From Bradyrhizobium nanningense (GTDB lineage Bacteria > Pseudomonadota > Alphaproteobacteria > Rhizobiales > Xanthobacteraceae), in NCBI RefSeq assembly GCF_004114535.1, contig NZ_LBJC01000020.1, positions 516,103 to 580,102 of the forward strand: a stretch of DNA of 64,000 nt, in the 5' to 3' direction. Shown one piece after another: positions 29,343-38,411 of this stretch (the first letter of the stretch is position 1; each line of letters begins with the position of its first letter). Made by a program: the position numbers and the translations under genes. The notes under the pieces were generated by a model, which worked only from the letters and a program-made list of their open reading frames with translations, was not told where the DNA came from and did not search any database.

Positions 29343-30201
29343 TCTCGACTCCGGGTATCTGGACGTGATCAGGATGGGATCGCATGGCAACCATGATGTC
29401 TTTGCCATGCCGTGGTGAGGCTCTGAGAGAGGAGAGGTTTTTGCGCCGTCTCGAGTCACCTACGATGTAGCGCGAGAGAACGGCTTGTTTCCGATCTGCA
29501 GATTTCGCTTGACAGCTTGGTCGCGTGGCAAGTCGCTTCAGACGAGCTTTACGTCGCCTAGCGCGGTGTTCGGAGCCGTTCGCGTGAAATGATGTCGCGG
29601 GGGACACTAGAATGGGTTGTGACCTAATAGGTGCGATCAGCGCTTCCTCGATCCTGCCGCCCCGTTGCTTGGTCACATAACCGCCCGGTGCTTCTTCCCA
29701 GCGCGCATCGGCTCGACCGACCAGCTGCATTCGGCTGCAGCTGGATATTCCGTAAGCGCTCGCTCTATTCTTGCTATATGGATATTTTCGCTTGAAATAG
29801 TCGAGTGTTGTGTTGCCGCCGTGAAGCGGAAAAGTTCCATCGGTGTCGTAGCATTCAATGTCCCCGGCGACGCTGGGAATCTCGGGTCGGTCTCCTCTCT
29901 GGACACCAAAGCGGCTTTCGAAGGTACGAGAGGCCCGCTCTATGTGTCGACTGACGACATAGCTGGGCGTCTTCCGGTCGAAATGGATTACGGTCTTGTC
30001 GAGAGTATACGTATTTTGTCGCTCGACCAGGGTCGAGCAATCCAGTCGGCTATTCATGTGTATCAGGTCCGCACATTATGTCTGCGCCGACGCGCTTCAA
30101 TGGAAGCCCGGATCCTGGCGATGCCCGGGTGATATGCTTCGGTTGCCCCTTGTACACGCTATGATCACAGCGTCTTGGCAGAACCCGGCTCTTGATGGCT
30201 G
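29343..30201. other. region upstream of the ATP-grasp gene, uncertain ORFs
   Basis: A minus-strand frame runs from an ATG at 30057 (MNSRLDCSTLVERQNTYTL) down into the ATP-grasp gene, and a second, shorter minus frame (29909-29673) overlaps it. Neither resembles a family I know. One of them could encode a small partner or precursor of the ligase, but this is speculation. Confidence 0.25.
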
Positions 30202-30537
30202 TCATGGGGTGCGACGGACGGATATCGCTCGAGGTAGATCTGCCGATCGATCACTCACTTCGCTCTGCTCTGCTGCGCTCGTGTGCATCTGTCGGTAATG
30301 ATAGGCGCACCACGAAGAGGTTTTCTTGCCGCGCCTTTGATATACGGGCTCGCCGCACATATAGGCCGCTCTCATATCTTTATCCTGGAAGCCGATGATG
30401 TAACGGCACTGGCCTTCAATATGATCAATTAACAGGACCTTCTTAAGGCCGTCCGGGTCTTTCAACGTTCTGCTCCAGCATGCCAAGCAATGTCTTCGGT
30501 GCCGCGCTGGTTGCGCGAAGTCACACGCGCGGGTCAC
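30202..30537 (-). CDS. small cysteine-containing protein, GcrA-like C-terminal motif
   Basis: A 111-residue frame starts at a GTG that overlaps the TGA of the preceding ORF (30534), the usual sign of coupling. Its centre reads EGQCRYIIGFQDKDM, then YMCGEP and SSWCAYHYRQMH: the C-R-x-x-I-G, M-C-G and W-C-x-x-H order recalls the C-terminal zinc-like module of GcrA cell-cycle regulators, though the N-terminal helix-turn-helix of GcrA is absent. It may be a fragment. The first 30 residues do not look conserved, and a frameshift there is possible. Confidence 0.4.
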   Translation of the reverse strand: MTRACDFAQPARHRRHCLACWSRTLKDPDGLKKVLLIDHIEGQCRYIIGFQDKDMRAAYMCGEPVYQRRGKKTSSWCAYHYRQMHTSAAEQSEVSDRSADLPRAISVRRTP

Positions 30538-30917
30538 TCCTCGAAAACCTGCGCCGGCTCACGATCTGGCACACCTTGCGCGATCGAAATGCCTTGCCAG
30601 GTGCGGGAAGGCTTTTGAAAGTAGTGGGTTCGGCAAACTGATTTTTGCGTTGCTGCGCGAGACGAGGGGCTTGCTAGCAAAGCAGCGCCACCTAGGGCCG
30701 TAGGATAGAGTTCCACGCCGACAAATGCTGACCTTATCGGCTCTCTGGCGGAGCGGTCGTCGACAGCCGCATGGTTCGGATCAGAAATGCCGAACCATTT
30801 ATGGCTACGTGCGAGCTCTGCCGCCGCACCTCGCTGCACAGCCCTCCCGAGCGACGGGTTATAGAGAATGAGGAGCATGAGCGGCCATCGGTCCGCGGAT
30901 CTGACCAGCTGAGGCAT
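30534..30917 (-). CDS. hypothetical protein behind a NolA-type promoter
   Basis: A 127-residue frame begins at an ATG at 30917 with GAAGGA 7 bases upstream, 42 bases after the MerR-type element at 30959-30987. It is followed at once by the GcrA-like ORF. Composition is mixed, with a hydrophobic patch at residues 13-19 (LMLLILY) and no motif I recognise. The promoter, ribosome binding site and coupling argue that it is expressed; the sequence itself gives no function. Confidence 0.4.
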   Translation of the reverse strand: MPQLVRSADRWPLMLLILYNPSLGRAVQRGAAAELARSHKWFGISDPNHAAVDDRSAREPIRSAFVGVELYPTALGGAALLASPSSRAATQKSVCRTHYFQKPSRTWQGISIAQGVPDREPAQVFEE

Positions 30918-30958
30918 TCGAAGTCCTTCAACACCCAGATGGGTGTCACCCCAAGAGC

Positions 30959-30987
30959 CTACGATTTAACGCTACGTCAGATTCAAG
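30959..30987 (-). promoter_or_regulatory. NolA/MerR-type promoter element, copy 4
   Basis: On the minus strand: -35 TTGAAT, 19-bp spacer with GACGTAGCGT, -10 TAGGCT. It lies 42 bases upstream of the ATG at 30917. Dyad arms CTTGA and TTAAA are less perfect than in copy 1, but the hexamers equal those of the nolA copy. Confidence 0.65.
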
Positions 30988-31379
30988 CCCTTTTTGGCGG
31001 TCTACGGGAAAGTGGCCAAGCTCACGCTGGCCCAAGCAGCCCGCCAAGGGGCTGTCGCAAGCAATCAGCGCTGCCCTGGTTGGGGTGTAGCCCTGTGAGG
31101 ACTTTGATGAGAGGTTCGACGAATGCGCCGGCGGCTTTTCCAACGCACGTTGGTCGCCGACTTCCGACGAAAGTTAGAGTTTCGCACGGGGCGTATGCGG
31201 GAATCACCATCGGCGGTCAGTCTGAGAAGGGCGAGAGTTGCGGCGCGTAGCAATCTCGATTGGAGCCACCGCTGGACGAGCGAGCAGATCGAAGCCTGGC
31301 TTAGCGGCAAGTGTCTTAGGCGTCTGCGTAAAGCACGATGTCGACCTGGCAGTCTCTTCGACATGTCGGATCGGCGCGC
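30988..31379. other. intergenic, no supported gene
   Basis: About 390 bases with competing short frames and nothing I can support. Confidence 0.5.
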
Positions 31380-31565
31380 CTAATGCGCTCTCAGGAGAAC
31401 ACGCCGTTTTGCCTCGAGAAGATGCTCATCCAGGGTCTCGTGCAGCGCACGCCGCAGCTCTGGCGGGATCGAGCTATCTGTATCGATCAATTCCCGAAAC
31501 TTCCGAATGATGTGCTCTATCGTTGCGATCGTTCCGAGTGCTTCAGTCCTTTGCCAAGGCATCAC
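31380..31565 (-). CDS. small helical protein, function unknown
   Basis: A 61-residue ORF with a strong AAGGAGAT upstream of a GTG (31565) and an adjacent ATG (31562). The sequence TIEHIIRKFRELIDTD, then PPELRRALHETLDEHLLEAK is amphipathic helical throughout and looks like a genuine small soluble protein. It is on the same strand as, and downstream of, the trpD homologue, about 250 bases away. I do not know the family. Confidence 0.5.
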   Translation of the reverse strand: MMPWQRTEALGTIATIEHIIRKFRELIDTDSSIPPELRRALHETLDEHLLEAKRRVLLRAH

Positions 31566-31816
31566 CGATTATCTCCTTTGGCGCGCAACGCACGTTGCGG
31601 CGCGAGTCCTCACCTCAGCGACCTGGCCTCGAACAGCCTCTAGTAGATGAAGGGGTGGCTGTCGGGTCACGTGCTTAGCGCGAGTTGTTTTGACAAAGAC
31701 TTGCGTCGGTGGGCTCACCCAAATTCCGCAGAACTGACGCGTATTGCGGCTGCAATATTTTCGCGCGCGTAAGCTGCACCTTGACGGCATTGATCAGGCA
31801 TCAGCCAACTCGGATC
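31566..31816. other. short spacer after the trpD homologue
   Basis: About 250 bases between the trpD homologue and the small helical ORF, with no gene or clear terminator seen. Confidence 0.4.
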
Positions 31817-32830
31817 TCAGGCGTTTGAAACCGCGATCAAGCGATTCAGTCGGGCGGCTGCCGCGCCGCGATCAAGTGCTTCTTGTCCAAGTGCCACGCC
31901 TTCCTGTAGGTTCGAGGCACGCCCGGCCACGACCAGTGCCGCCGCCGCGTTCAAAAGTGCGGCATCACGAAAACGTCCTGGCAAGCCATCAAGCACTTTT
32001 TGTAACGCAGCGGCGTGAGCCTCAACATCGCAGTTCTCCAACGCATCCGCGCGGTAGCGGGGGAGCCCGGCTTCTTCCGGCGTCACTTCGAACGTGCGGA
32101 CTGTACCGGCCTCAACCGCAGCAACGAAGCTTGTCCCGGTGAGGGATATTTCATCGAGCCCGTCCGAGCCATGAACAACCCATACCGAATCGGCGCCCAG
32201 GTTGTTCAAGACGTACGCCAGAGGCTGCACCCATTCGGGAGTGAACACTCCAAGGATCTGCCGCTTGACCCCGGCCGGATTGGACAGGGCCTCGATCAGG
32301 TTGAACATCGTGTGGGTTCCAAGCACGCTCCGGATCTGGCTGATACGCTGCATCGCAGGATAGCCGGCTGACGCAAACATGAAGCCAATGTCGGCTTCGT
32401 GCACACAACGTGCAATCGCGTCAGGCTTGAGATCGACCTTTACGCCGAGGCGCCCCAACACGTCTGCGATGCTCGAGCGCAAGGATGCAGCGGGGCTGAC
32501 ATTCTTGGCGACGGGAACGCCGACCCCGGCGACGATGAAAGAGGCGCACGTCGATACGTTGAGCGAACACATAGCGGTATCGCTCGTGCCAGTGATATCG
32601 ATGGGGTCGCATCGCATTTCCACCTTGGGCATTATATTTCGCATTGCGGATGCGGCGCCGGTGACTTCTTCGACTGTCTCGCCGCGGACCCTCATCCCAA
32701 TCAACAAGCCACCGATTTGCGAGGGAGTTGCGTCACCCGTCAGCATGCTGTCGAACGCTGACGCAGCCTCTTCACGCGTCAGAGTGGCGCCGCTGGCAAC
32801 TTTGGCGATGATCGACTTGAGCGGTTCCAT
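31817..32830 (-). CDS. TrpD-family (anthranilate phosphoribosyltransferase) homologue with altered PRPP site
   Basis: The 337-residue protein aligns by motif with TrpD along its whole length: [57 protein letters not shown] and [11 protein letters not shown]. However, the PRPP-binding GTGGD is GTSDT here (residues 81-85), and the KHGNR loop is KNVSPAA (109-115). The substrate-binding arginine in QIRSVLG and the Asp-Glu pair in GLDEI remain. Loss of both PRPP motifs suggests it is inactive as TrpD or has a changed role. No trp neighbours are present, and a NolA-type promoter element lies about 160 bases upstream, pointing to a symbiotic rather than housekeeping role. Confidence 0.85.
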   Translation of the reverse strand: MEPLKSIIAKVASGATLTREEAASAFDSMLTGDATPSQIGGLLIGMRVRGETVEEVTGAASAMRNIMPKVEMRCDPIDITGTSDTAMCSLNVSTCASFIVAGVGVPVAKNVSPAASLRSSIADVLGRLGVKVDLKPDAIARCVHEADIGFMFASAGYPAMQRISQIRSVLGTHTMFNLIEALSNPAGVKRQILGVFTPEWVQPLAYVLNNLGADSVWVVHGSDGLDEISLTGTSFVAAVEAGTVRTFEVTPEEAGLPRYRADALENCDVEAHAAALQKVLDGLPGRFRDAALLNAAAALVVAGRASNLQEGVALGQEALDRGAAAARLNRLIAVSNA

Positions 32831-32991
32831 CGAGCTTTACACGTTCCTTTGTCCAATCTGCGGCCTGACCGTTCAGCCAACGCGCCTTTGCAAACCGGAT
32901 GCCTTGTCGCAGCTGCCGGTCTATTCGCACGCGCAGTGTCGCACTTGTCCTTGAGGCGGCCGTCAGCTGAACGTGGGCATCGGTGGCGACG

Positions 32992-33020
32992 CTACAACCT
33001 GACGCTACGTGAGGGTCAAG
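32992..33020 (-). promoter_or_regulatory. NolA/MerR-type promoter element, copy 5 (upstream of the trpD homologue)
   Basis: On the minus strand: -35 TTGACC, 19-bp spacer with CACGTAGCGTCAGG, -10 TAGCGT. The CTCACGT...ACGTCAGG core resembles the published TipA operator pattern as I recall it. A transcript would reach the trpD homologue at 32830 after a leader of about 150 bases. Confidence 0.65.
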
Positions 33021-33344
33021 CTCTCTCCATCGATGGTGCCGTCGATAGGATAGTGGCGGCTAGTCTTGGCTTTCCGGGCGCCGGCGTAGCGGAGCCGCTG
33101 ATGGGCTTCCCACGCACTATGAGTATATCGTGCTGAAGAGTTCAGGCCGAGCTCAGCTGGCTCTACGAAATAAATTCGCCGGGCGCAAATGAGCCTGTGC
33201 GCGACAGCCTTCAAGAAGCGAGGACGCGTCCTTGATCCGCCCGCATGAAGAGGTGAGCCGCCCGGCGCCCCTCGAGTGACGTGTTGCATGTCAAGCTGGG
33301 GCGACGTCTTTGGAGAGGAGGCGGACGGACAGGTCTCAGCATCT
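33021..33344. other. intergenic, no supported gene
   Basis: About 320 bases with no ORF I can support. Confidence 0.5.
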
Positions 33345-33644
33345 TCATTTCGAGCCGCTGCTCTTATTGCTGATGTCCCGCCCGGAGATCACGTCGCGAC
33401 ATTGCTGACTGAGGCGATCTTGCCTGGATCTGAGGCAGGCAGTGATAGCGGTGCGATCTGGTATTTGACTACTACAAAGGCGGAACACGTCTTCCATGCA
33501 GGCCTCTTTCTCCTCTGCGGTCGGCGTTCGATCACGCGCGTTGAGCGGCCCGAGCATTACAGTTGTCATTGCCAGGCCAAGAGCGACGGGGCGGTAGGAG
33601 AGTCTGAGGCACGAAGCCAACTGAATTCGTTGTTTTCGATTCAT
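33345..33644 (-). CDS. small secreted cysteine-containing protein
   Basis: A 99-residue ORF with a basic N-terminus and a hydrophobic segment (PVALGLAMTTVMLGPLNA) followed by an Ala-x-Asp site, probably a signal peptide. The mature part has four cysteines in the order C-M-E-D-V-F-R-L-C, then IPDRTAITACL and LSQQC, a pattern I know from small periplasmic proteins of Bradyrhizobium (cysteine-rich, EACMxDxxRLC type). Function unknown. The nearest same-strand promoter element is copy 6, about 750 bases upstream. Confidence 0.6.
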   Translation of the reverse strand: MNRKQRIQLASCLRLSYRPVALGLAMTTVMLGPLNARDRTPTAEEKEACMEDVFRLCSSQIPDRTAITACLRSRQDRLSQQCRDVISGRDISNKSSGSK

Positions 33645-34400
33645 GACATTTCTTTGATTCGGTGGAGCTACTTATTGTTCTTCCCCGCGGAGCGATCACC
33701 TGCCAACCGTACGGAGCTCGTCATCTGTCCAGCATGACAGGGACGACACCTTCCATACCGGCAGAGCCTCACGAAAGGGGGAAGTACTAGCGGTTGCGCC
33801 GACGCAGCAGATGATCGTTTTGGAGCTGCTAGTGGTTGTGCGGCCGGTGCATGCCTCGATGTCTCGCGGCATTGCTTGGGCCCGCCTGACATGACCTGAG
33901 GGACTATGGGGCGGCCTAATCGTAGGCCGATGAGTGACGGAGGACTCGGCGCGATGCCGGCTCGAAGCGGCACAGGCCAGCTCTGGCGAGGCAAAGAGAT
34001 CAGGCAAACCAGATGTGCTTAGGTCGTTGTTGATGGCGCATTCGGACTTGCAAGCGCGACGATGATGACGCGCTGAGACAATGTTTAGTATCATCGCCCT
34101 TCTGTTCCACTTTATGTGAAGAGGTTGGGTGGGGTTGTCTGTGAGGTAGGTCTCGTCTTGCGTTGGGTCAGGGGAGACTGCGGTGATAGGAGTCCTGCCG
34201 TGCAGACCCCGCAACGCGCGATTTCGTCCAGCAGAGACAGGAATAGCATTCGATCAATCGCGGGCAGGTCTGCATCGGAATGATGTTAGGCTCTCTATTC
34301 GATCGTCCTGGGCGAGTGTAGGTACTTGAGACATTGGCAATTCTCGTAAACTGTCAGGAATCACGCGATTGTCAGAGGTGATCTCCACTTGTCTAGAACC
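33645..34400. other. intergenic, mostly non-coding
   Basis: About 750 bases. Just after promoter element copy 6 there is a minus-strand frame of 45 codons from a GTG at 34388, ending near 34254; it has no family resemblance. Longer minus frames (to 34214) have no start signal and coding is doubtful. Confidence 0.4.
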
Positions 34401-34429
34401 CTACAATCTGACGCTGCGCGCGATTCAAG
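34401..34429 (-). promoter_or_regulatory. NolA/MerR-type promoter element, copy 6
   Basis: On the minus strand: -35 TTGAAT, 19-bp spacer with GCGCAGCGTCAG, -10 TAGGGT. No clear gene starts directly downstream; the first convincing one is the cysteine-containing secreted protein at 33644. Confidence 0.55.
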
Positions 34430-34639
34430 TCTCTTCTCGGGACCGATGGTCTTAAGATGTCGGTGCCTGTGCATTGTTCCTACAAGGATCGTCTGCAACG
34501 CGTACTTAGCCGTTTCTGAATTATTAGCCTGGACTGGGCCTGACTGCTTCGGAAGCCGCGGCGGCGAGCGTGGCTCCTACGTGATGATACGGAGCGTCAG
34601 TGTCGCAATTCTTTGATCTACGAGTTGCATGCTCTCGGC

Positions 34640-34846
34640 ATGAATTCGAAAAGCAAACTCTACCAGCCCGATCACTGGCTAGGCCGCGCGGAAGCAACGC
34701 GAAAGAAAGCGGCAGGGCTCGATGACGGAAAAGCCAAAGACAGGCTGCTTAAGATCGCCTTGGAATACGACAAGTTAGCGCGGCGTGCCCTCGTGTGGCA
34801 GATGCGCAAAAACGAGGACGATACGTGGCCTGAGCAAGAGCTTTAG
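34640..34846 (+). CDS. small conserved rhizobial protein
   Basis: I start this at the ATG at 34640, giving 68 residues; the frame is open 9 codons further upstream. The centre (HWLGRAEATRKKAAGLDDGKA, then LLKIALEYDKLARRA) is helical and charged and matches a widespread kind of small hypothetical protein in Bradyrhizobium. No signal peptide, membrane segment or motif. It stands alone. Confidence 0.6.
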   Translation: MNSKSKLYQPDHWLGRAEATRKKAAGLDDGKAKDRLLKIALEYDKLARRALVWQMRKNEDDTWPEQEL

Positions 34847-35285
34847 AGCGTCGCTACCGCACATAAGGGCCTCAGCCTGTTATACCCGCTCCAATGGCTA
34901 GGCAGACATCGCTCAGCAAGCGAGTCAATCCCGCCTGCAGGGGCGTTGCGGGAGCCGGGACCTTTCACATGATGGGAATGGGGAGTACTCGTTCTCACTT
35001 GCAGTCAATCCGTTGCGCCTAACGAGGACGCCAAGATGCCAACTGCGTACGGACGCATTGACCTGCTACTGGTCAATGTTTGGCACTTGGTCGCGGCTGC
35101 AACGCATGTCAGTGTCGCCAATTTGAGCCATCGGGGTTATGCGTCGACCTTCCCTTTGCGACCGCCGGAGCAGCGCATTCTATATCCAGGTAGCAGTGAA
35201 ATGCGCACTGGCATCAGCCCTGGTTGCCGCGGCTTGGGATAGGCCCTAGGAGCCGCCTCGCGCGGTTGCCACGCGCGAGATTCTT
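34847..35285. other. intergenic, no supported gene
   Basis: About 440 bases with no ORF I can support on either strand. Confidence 0.5.
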
Positions 35286-35513
35286 TCAGAAGAACGATGT
35301 GATGACCCAGTAGATTCCAGCCCAAAGCAGCGCATTTATGAGAAGTGCGGCGCAAAGGCCCCAGTTCAACCTCTTCCGGGGTTGCAGGGAGGGACGATCG
35401 GCGCCGAAATGCTTGACCATTGAGTGCCTTGTTGCGCGCCAATGTGTCGTTTCATCGCGCTCCGCGCCGGTCGACAGAAATATGCCAAGCTTTGCATGCC
35501 TCCTATCACTCAT
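35286..35513 (-). CDS. small C-terminally anchored membrane protein
   Basis: A 75-residue frame; an internal ATG at 35420 (MVKHFGADRPSLQPRKRL) would give 44 residues and may be the true start. The C-terminal 25 residues form one clear membrane helix (NWGLCAALLINALLWAGI and following) preceded by basic PRKR, so the tail would sit in the membrane with the N-terminus in the cytoplasm. No family known to me. Confidence 0.5.
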   Translation of the reverse strand: MSDRRHAKLGIFLSTGAERDETTHWRATRHSMVKHFGADRPSLQPRKRLNWGLCAALLINALLWAGIYWVITSFF

Positions 35514-36587
35514 AAGTTAGCAGTCCTCTTTCGTAGGCAGTATGAGAATCGATGATAGTTGCCTGACGACCACTCGGCCGATTGATTGCTCATGCATCCT
35601 TGGTACAGCAAGGTCGCGTTCTGGCAGCACAGCAAGCGACATGCCAGGAGGTAGAACTGTCGACAGCGCGTTTGATGAGATGGGTTCACACACGAAGCAG
35701 TTGCGCGACGTCGAAGTCGCGACATTTATGTCGGAAACGACACCCCCATTATCAGCAAAGGGTGAGCGCTTCGCGAGTGACATGCCCTAGACAACGCGTT
35801 AAGAGCTACATCTTAGTGGCGCGGAAAAGATCGGGCGATACTCGCCGTTGCAGTCAATGAGATGACTATCCATTGTTCCTGACCGTTAGCTTACGACCAA
35901 GATCGCAGGCGACCCGCTGGATGTATCAGTTCGAAGAAGGGGCGTGCCAGACGTCCGCGGCTATCTGCACCGAGTTGGACGCCATAGAACTGAATCATTT
36001 TCACATAAGTGGCGCATTAGGAATGCTGAGCCTTGGCGAGGAGGCCGCGAGTCAGGAAGTACTCCCTCACGAAGCAAGTGGCCCCCACCTATCTGGTGCC
36101 GCTACTGGTGTTGCCAGCATCATGAGATCTAAATGTCGCCGCCAATCGGGGCGCGCCATGGTGAAGGCCAATTCGTTGAAGAGGAGGTGGAGCCTCAACA
36201 GCCGCCAACTTCGTGTGCTCGAGCGCGATGTGCGCTCTGCCGGCGATGAGCAGTGAATGCCTGGCAGCGATGGCAAACTGCTTCGCCTCGGAGAGGCTCA
36301 ATGACGGATTTACATAAGCCGCAGGAAGATCCGATCGGTGGGTCAATTCGCCCAACGCGCAGACCGTGCTACCGCCCATGCTCGGGCAACCAGCGGCACC
36401 GAGGCCGCAATTCGAGCACGGGAGGAATAAGAGGCGCGTGAATGACGATAGACATCTACCGCTTTTGCGGATGGTGCGCTGTAGACTGATCCAGGAACGC
36501 TGGGCCGAGAACCGAGAAGCTTGACTTGTTGTGCGACAACGTCATCTACGTAGAGCTTAGTGCGATCCAAGACCCAAAGGAGCGGGC
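35514..36587. other. intergenic, decayed
   Basis: About 1.1 kb. Frames exist on both strands, for example minus 36379-36089 (LSLSEAKQFAIAARHSLL), but none has a supported start or family, so I treat it as decayed DNA. Confidence 0.4.
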
Positions 36588-37007
36588 GTGCGAGCGCAGA
36601 TGATAGACAAGCTGGAGGCTGGCCGTGTGCAACATGGCCAGTTCGCTACTGCTCCGGGATCAGGACCTTGCGGTGTGTTCTTTGTACAGGGGCCCTGCGG
36701 GTGTGAACTCGAGGTAACTGCATTTGTCCATCCTGGCTTGGAGCATGTCGCTGTTTCGACCCCGCGGCGTCGTCCAAACTGGGAGGAGATGTGCTTTGTC
36801 AAAGACCTGTTCTGGGATGAAGAGGGGAGCGTCATGCAATTGCATCCGGCACAATCGCGGTATGTGAATAACAGCCGATATTGCCTTCACTTGTGGAGAC
36901 CCACTTATCGAGACATTCCGATGACGTCCCCGAGCTTCGTAGGCGTCGTTGGATTAAGTCCCTCAGATGCGGCAACGTTGTTCGCGCCGATCAGCGCGAC
37001 AGCATGA
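36588..37007 (+). CDS. conserved hypothetical protein (possibly DUF7694 type)
   Basis: A 139-residue protein. The central segment RRRPNWEEMCFVKDLFWDEE followed by VMQLHPAQSRYVNN and YCLHLWRP is characteristic of a small conserved family seen in phages and alphaproteobacteria that I associate with DUF7694. Upstream, residues 20-45 include a GPCGVFF and CGCELEV stretch. The start could be the ATG at 36588 or 36600. No enzymatic motif is evident, and the gene stands alone. Confidence 0.55.
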   Translation: MRAQMIDKLEAGRVQHGQFATAPGSGPCGVFFVQGPCGCELEVTAFVHPGLEHVAVSTPRRRPNWEEMCFVKDLFWDEEGSVMQLHPAQSRYVNNSRYCLHLWRPTYRDIPMTSPSFVGVVGLSPSDAATLFAPISATA

Positions 37008-37482
37008 CGGGCTGAGTTAACAACGTTCGAGCAGACATGTCGGGCGGTTGCAGGAGCACAGGTTCCGCGTCCCGAAATGAGGTGTCACAAGCGGGTGCAT
37101 GTCAGGCTCGCTCGACTGTTGCATTGTGCACGGCGGGCTGCTCTGAAATGCCGCTGTCAAACAGGAGCTGCTAATGCACCCTGATTCGGGGGGAATGTCT
37201 GCGCCATTGTTATAGAGAGACCGATAGATCGTAATTTGGGTCTTGGCCGGTTCAAACCAGTTTTTGCGGATCTGCGCTGAAGGTGCCTGAGCGGCAGCAA
37301 CGGCATCTCGCTGGCCGATGGCCGATCACGGAGCGATTTGAAAGACGCGAATTGCGCACTCTTTGGAGGCGAAGTTGTGCCGGCCGAGCGGCGCCCGCGT
37401 CACTGTGCAAGAGTAACTAGCTGGTCGACCACTGCCTCAATGAAAGGGACTGCGGCGGTAGCTTCCGCAAGCTTGTTTGGTG
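37008..37482. other. intergenic upstream of nopT
   Basis: About 475 bases with no supported gene. The frame of nopT is open back to a TTG at 37338, but the family start is downstream. Confidence 0.5.
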
Positions 37483-37500
37483 GTCAGCTCTTCGTCAGTT
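37483..37500 (+). promoter_or_regulatory. candidate tts box (TtsI site) of nopT
   Basis: GTCAGCTCTTCGTCAGTT agrees with the tts-box core as I recall it (GTCAGCTT-N-TCGAAAGCT) at most positions: GTCAGCT, TTCG and AG-T are shared. It lies 75 bases upstream of the nopT ATG, a normal distance. TtsI, induced through NodD1 and flavonoids, activates type III secretion genes through such sites. Confidence 0.6.
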
Positions 37501-37574
37501 TGCCGCGATATCAGCCGCAGGAAAGCTGCGCGCTCCCTCTGAGGACGCGTGCGCCGAAGAAGCAGGTGACCAGC

Positions 37575-38411
37575 ATGTATAATCGAGTCGATGGCGAATA
37601 CACACGCCCTGGCCAAGCTGATGAATTGAGTAGGCCCGCAGACAGTAGCGAATTTGCGCAAACACTCACCGAAGTCGCACGGCGGGAGAGCCTGCCTTCA
37701 GACGAATCGGTCGACCGAATGGGGCTCTGCTTCAGCAAGCCACATACCTCAGATGCAATCGATTCTAGTCCAAGCACCTCGCGCCACAGCACATCCTCTC
37801 TGTCCTCCAGCTCGGAGCTATCCTCAGCCGGTAGTCCTGTCCGTGATCTGTTCGATTACAGGACTGCTGAATTGTCCGAAGCCAATGTCAGCGGAATTTG
37901 TGTTGGATTGGTAGCGGAGTGGCTCCTTAGTCTCCCAAGCAACCCTTCATCCCGAATGAGGGCTCTGCTCCCGGGGACTGAAAATCACAGCTCAGCGGCA
38001 AGGCGGCAGGGGGAGTATGAACGGGTCTTGACTTCATTGAAAGAGGATACGGCGGAAGGGTCTCACAACCTCCAGGCAAAAAGCACGATGTTACGCAACG
38101 CCGGCCTAGAACCGTCTGGTGAACAGACGGGATATAGGTTTGGTACATCTTCGCGCATTGACAAGATCGTGAAGGAGGTCACCCAGGATGCGTCCCGCTA
38201 TTGGGTCCGCTTGAATTTCGTCGGGGGTGGCGGCCACTCGATCGCGACGGCGACGTCGAATGGAACGACGACCCTCTTTGATCCCAACTATGGGGAATTT
38301 GCTGTTGCGTCAGATCGGGTCGGAGGGTTGTTCAAGAGTCTGGCGGAGCGTTACAGCAGCCCCCCGAACAACCTTGATATATCGACTGTCGTCACACAAA
38401 GGATAACGTGA
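37575..38411 (+). CDS. nopT: NopT, type III secreted YopT/AvrPphB-family cysteine protease
   Basis: NopT is an effector injected into host cells. I start it at the ATG at 37575 (MYNRVDGEYTRPGQAD), which resembles known NopT N-termini and gives 278 residues. The peptidase C58 triad is intact: Cys109 (SGICVGL), His221 (GGGGHSIAT) and Asp236 (LFDPNYG). An autoprocessing site is recognisable as DRM at 47-49 followed by GLC: cleavage after Met49 would expose Gly50 and Cys52, suited to myristoylation and palmitoylation. Residues 56-90 are serine-rich, typical of effector linkers. A tts-box-like site lies upstream. In B. japonicum a nopT copy also lies close to a groESL operon. Confidence 0.9.
   Translation: MYNRVDGEYTRPGQADELSRPADSSEFAQTLTEVARRESLPSDESVDRMGLCFSKPHTSDAIDSSPSTSRHSTSSLSSSSELSSAGSPVRDLFDYRTAELSEANVSGICVGLVAEWLLSLPSNPSSRMRALLPGTENHSSAARRQGEYERVLTSLKEDTAEGSHNLQAKSTMLRNAGLEPSGEQTGYRFGTSSRIDKIVKEVTQDASRYWVRLNFVGGGGHSIATATSNGTTTLFDPNYGEFAVASDRVGGLFKSLAERYSSPPNNLDISTVVTQRIT

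Noticed and set aside
37105..37125. GTCAGGCTCGCTCGACTGTT as a tts box for nopT, also similar to sequence near 55635
   Set aside because: Only the first five bases and a few others agree with the core; the site at 37483 fits better and lies at a better distance from the nopT start.
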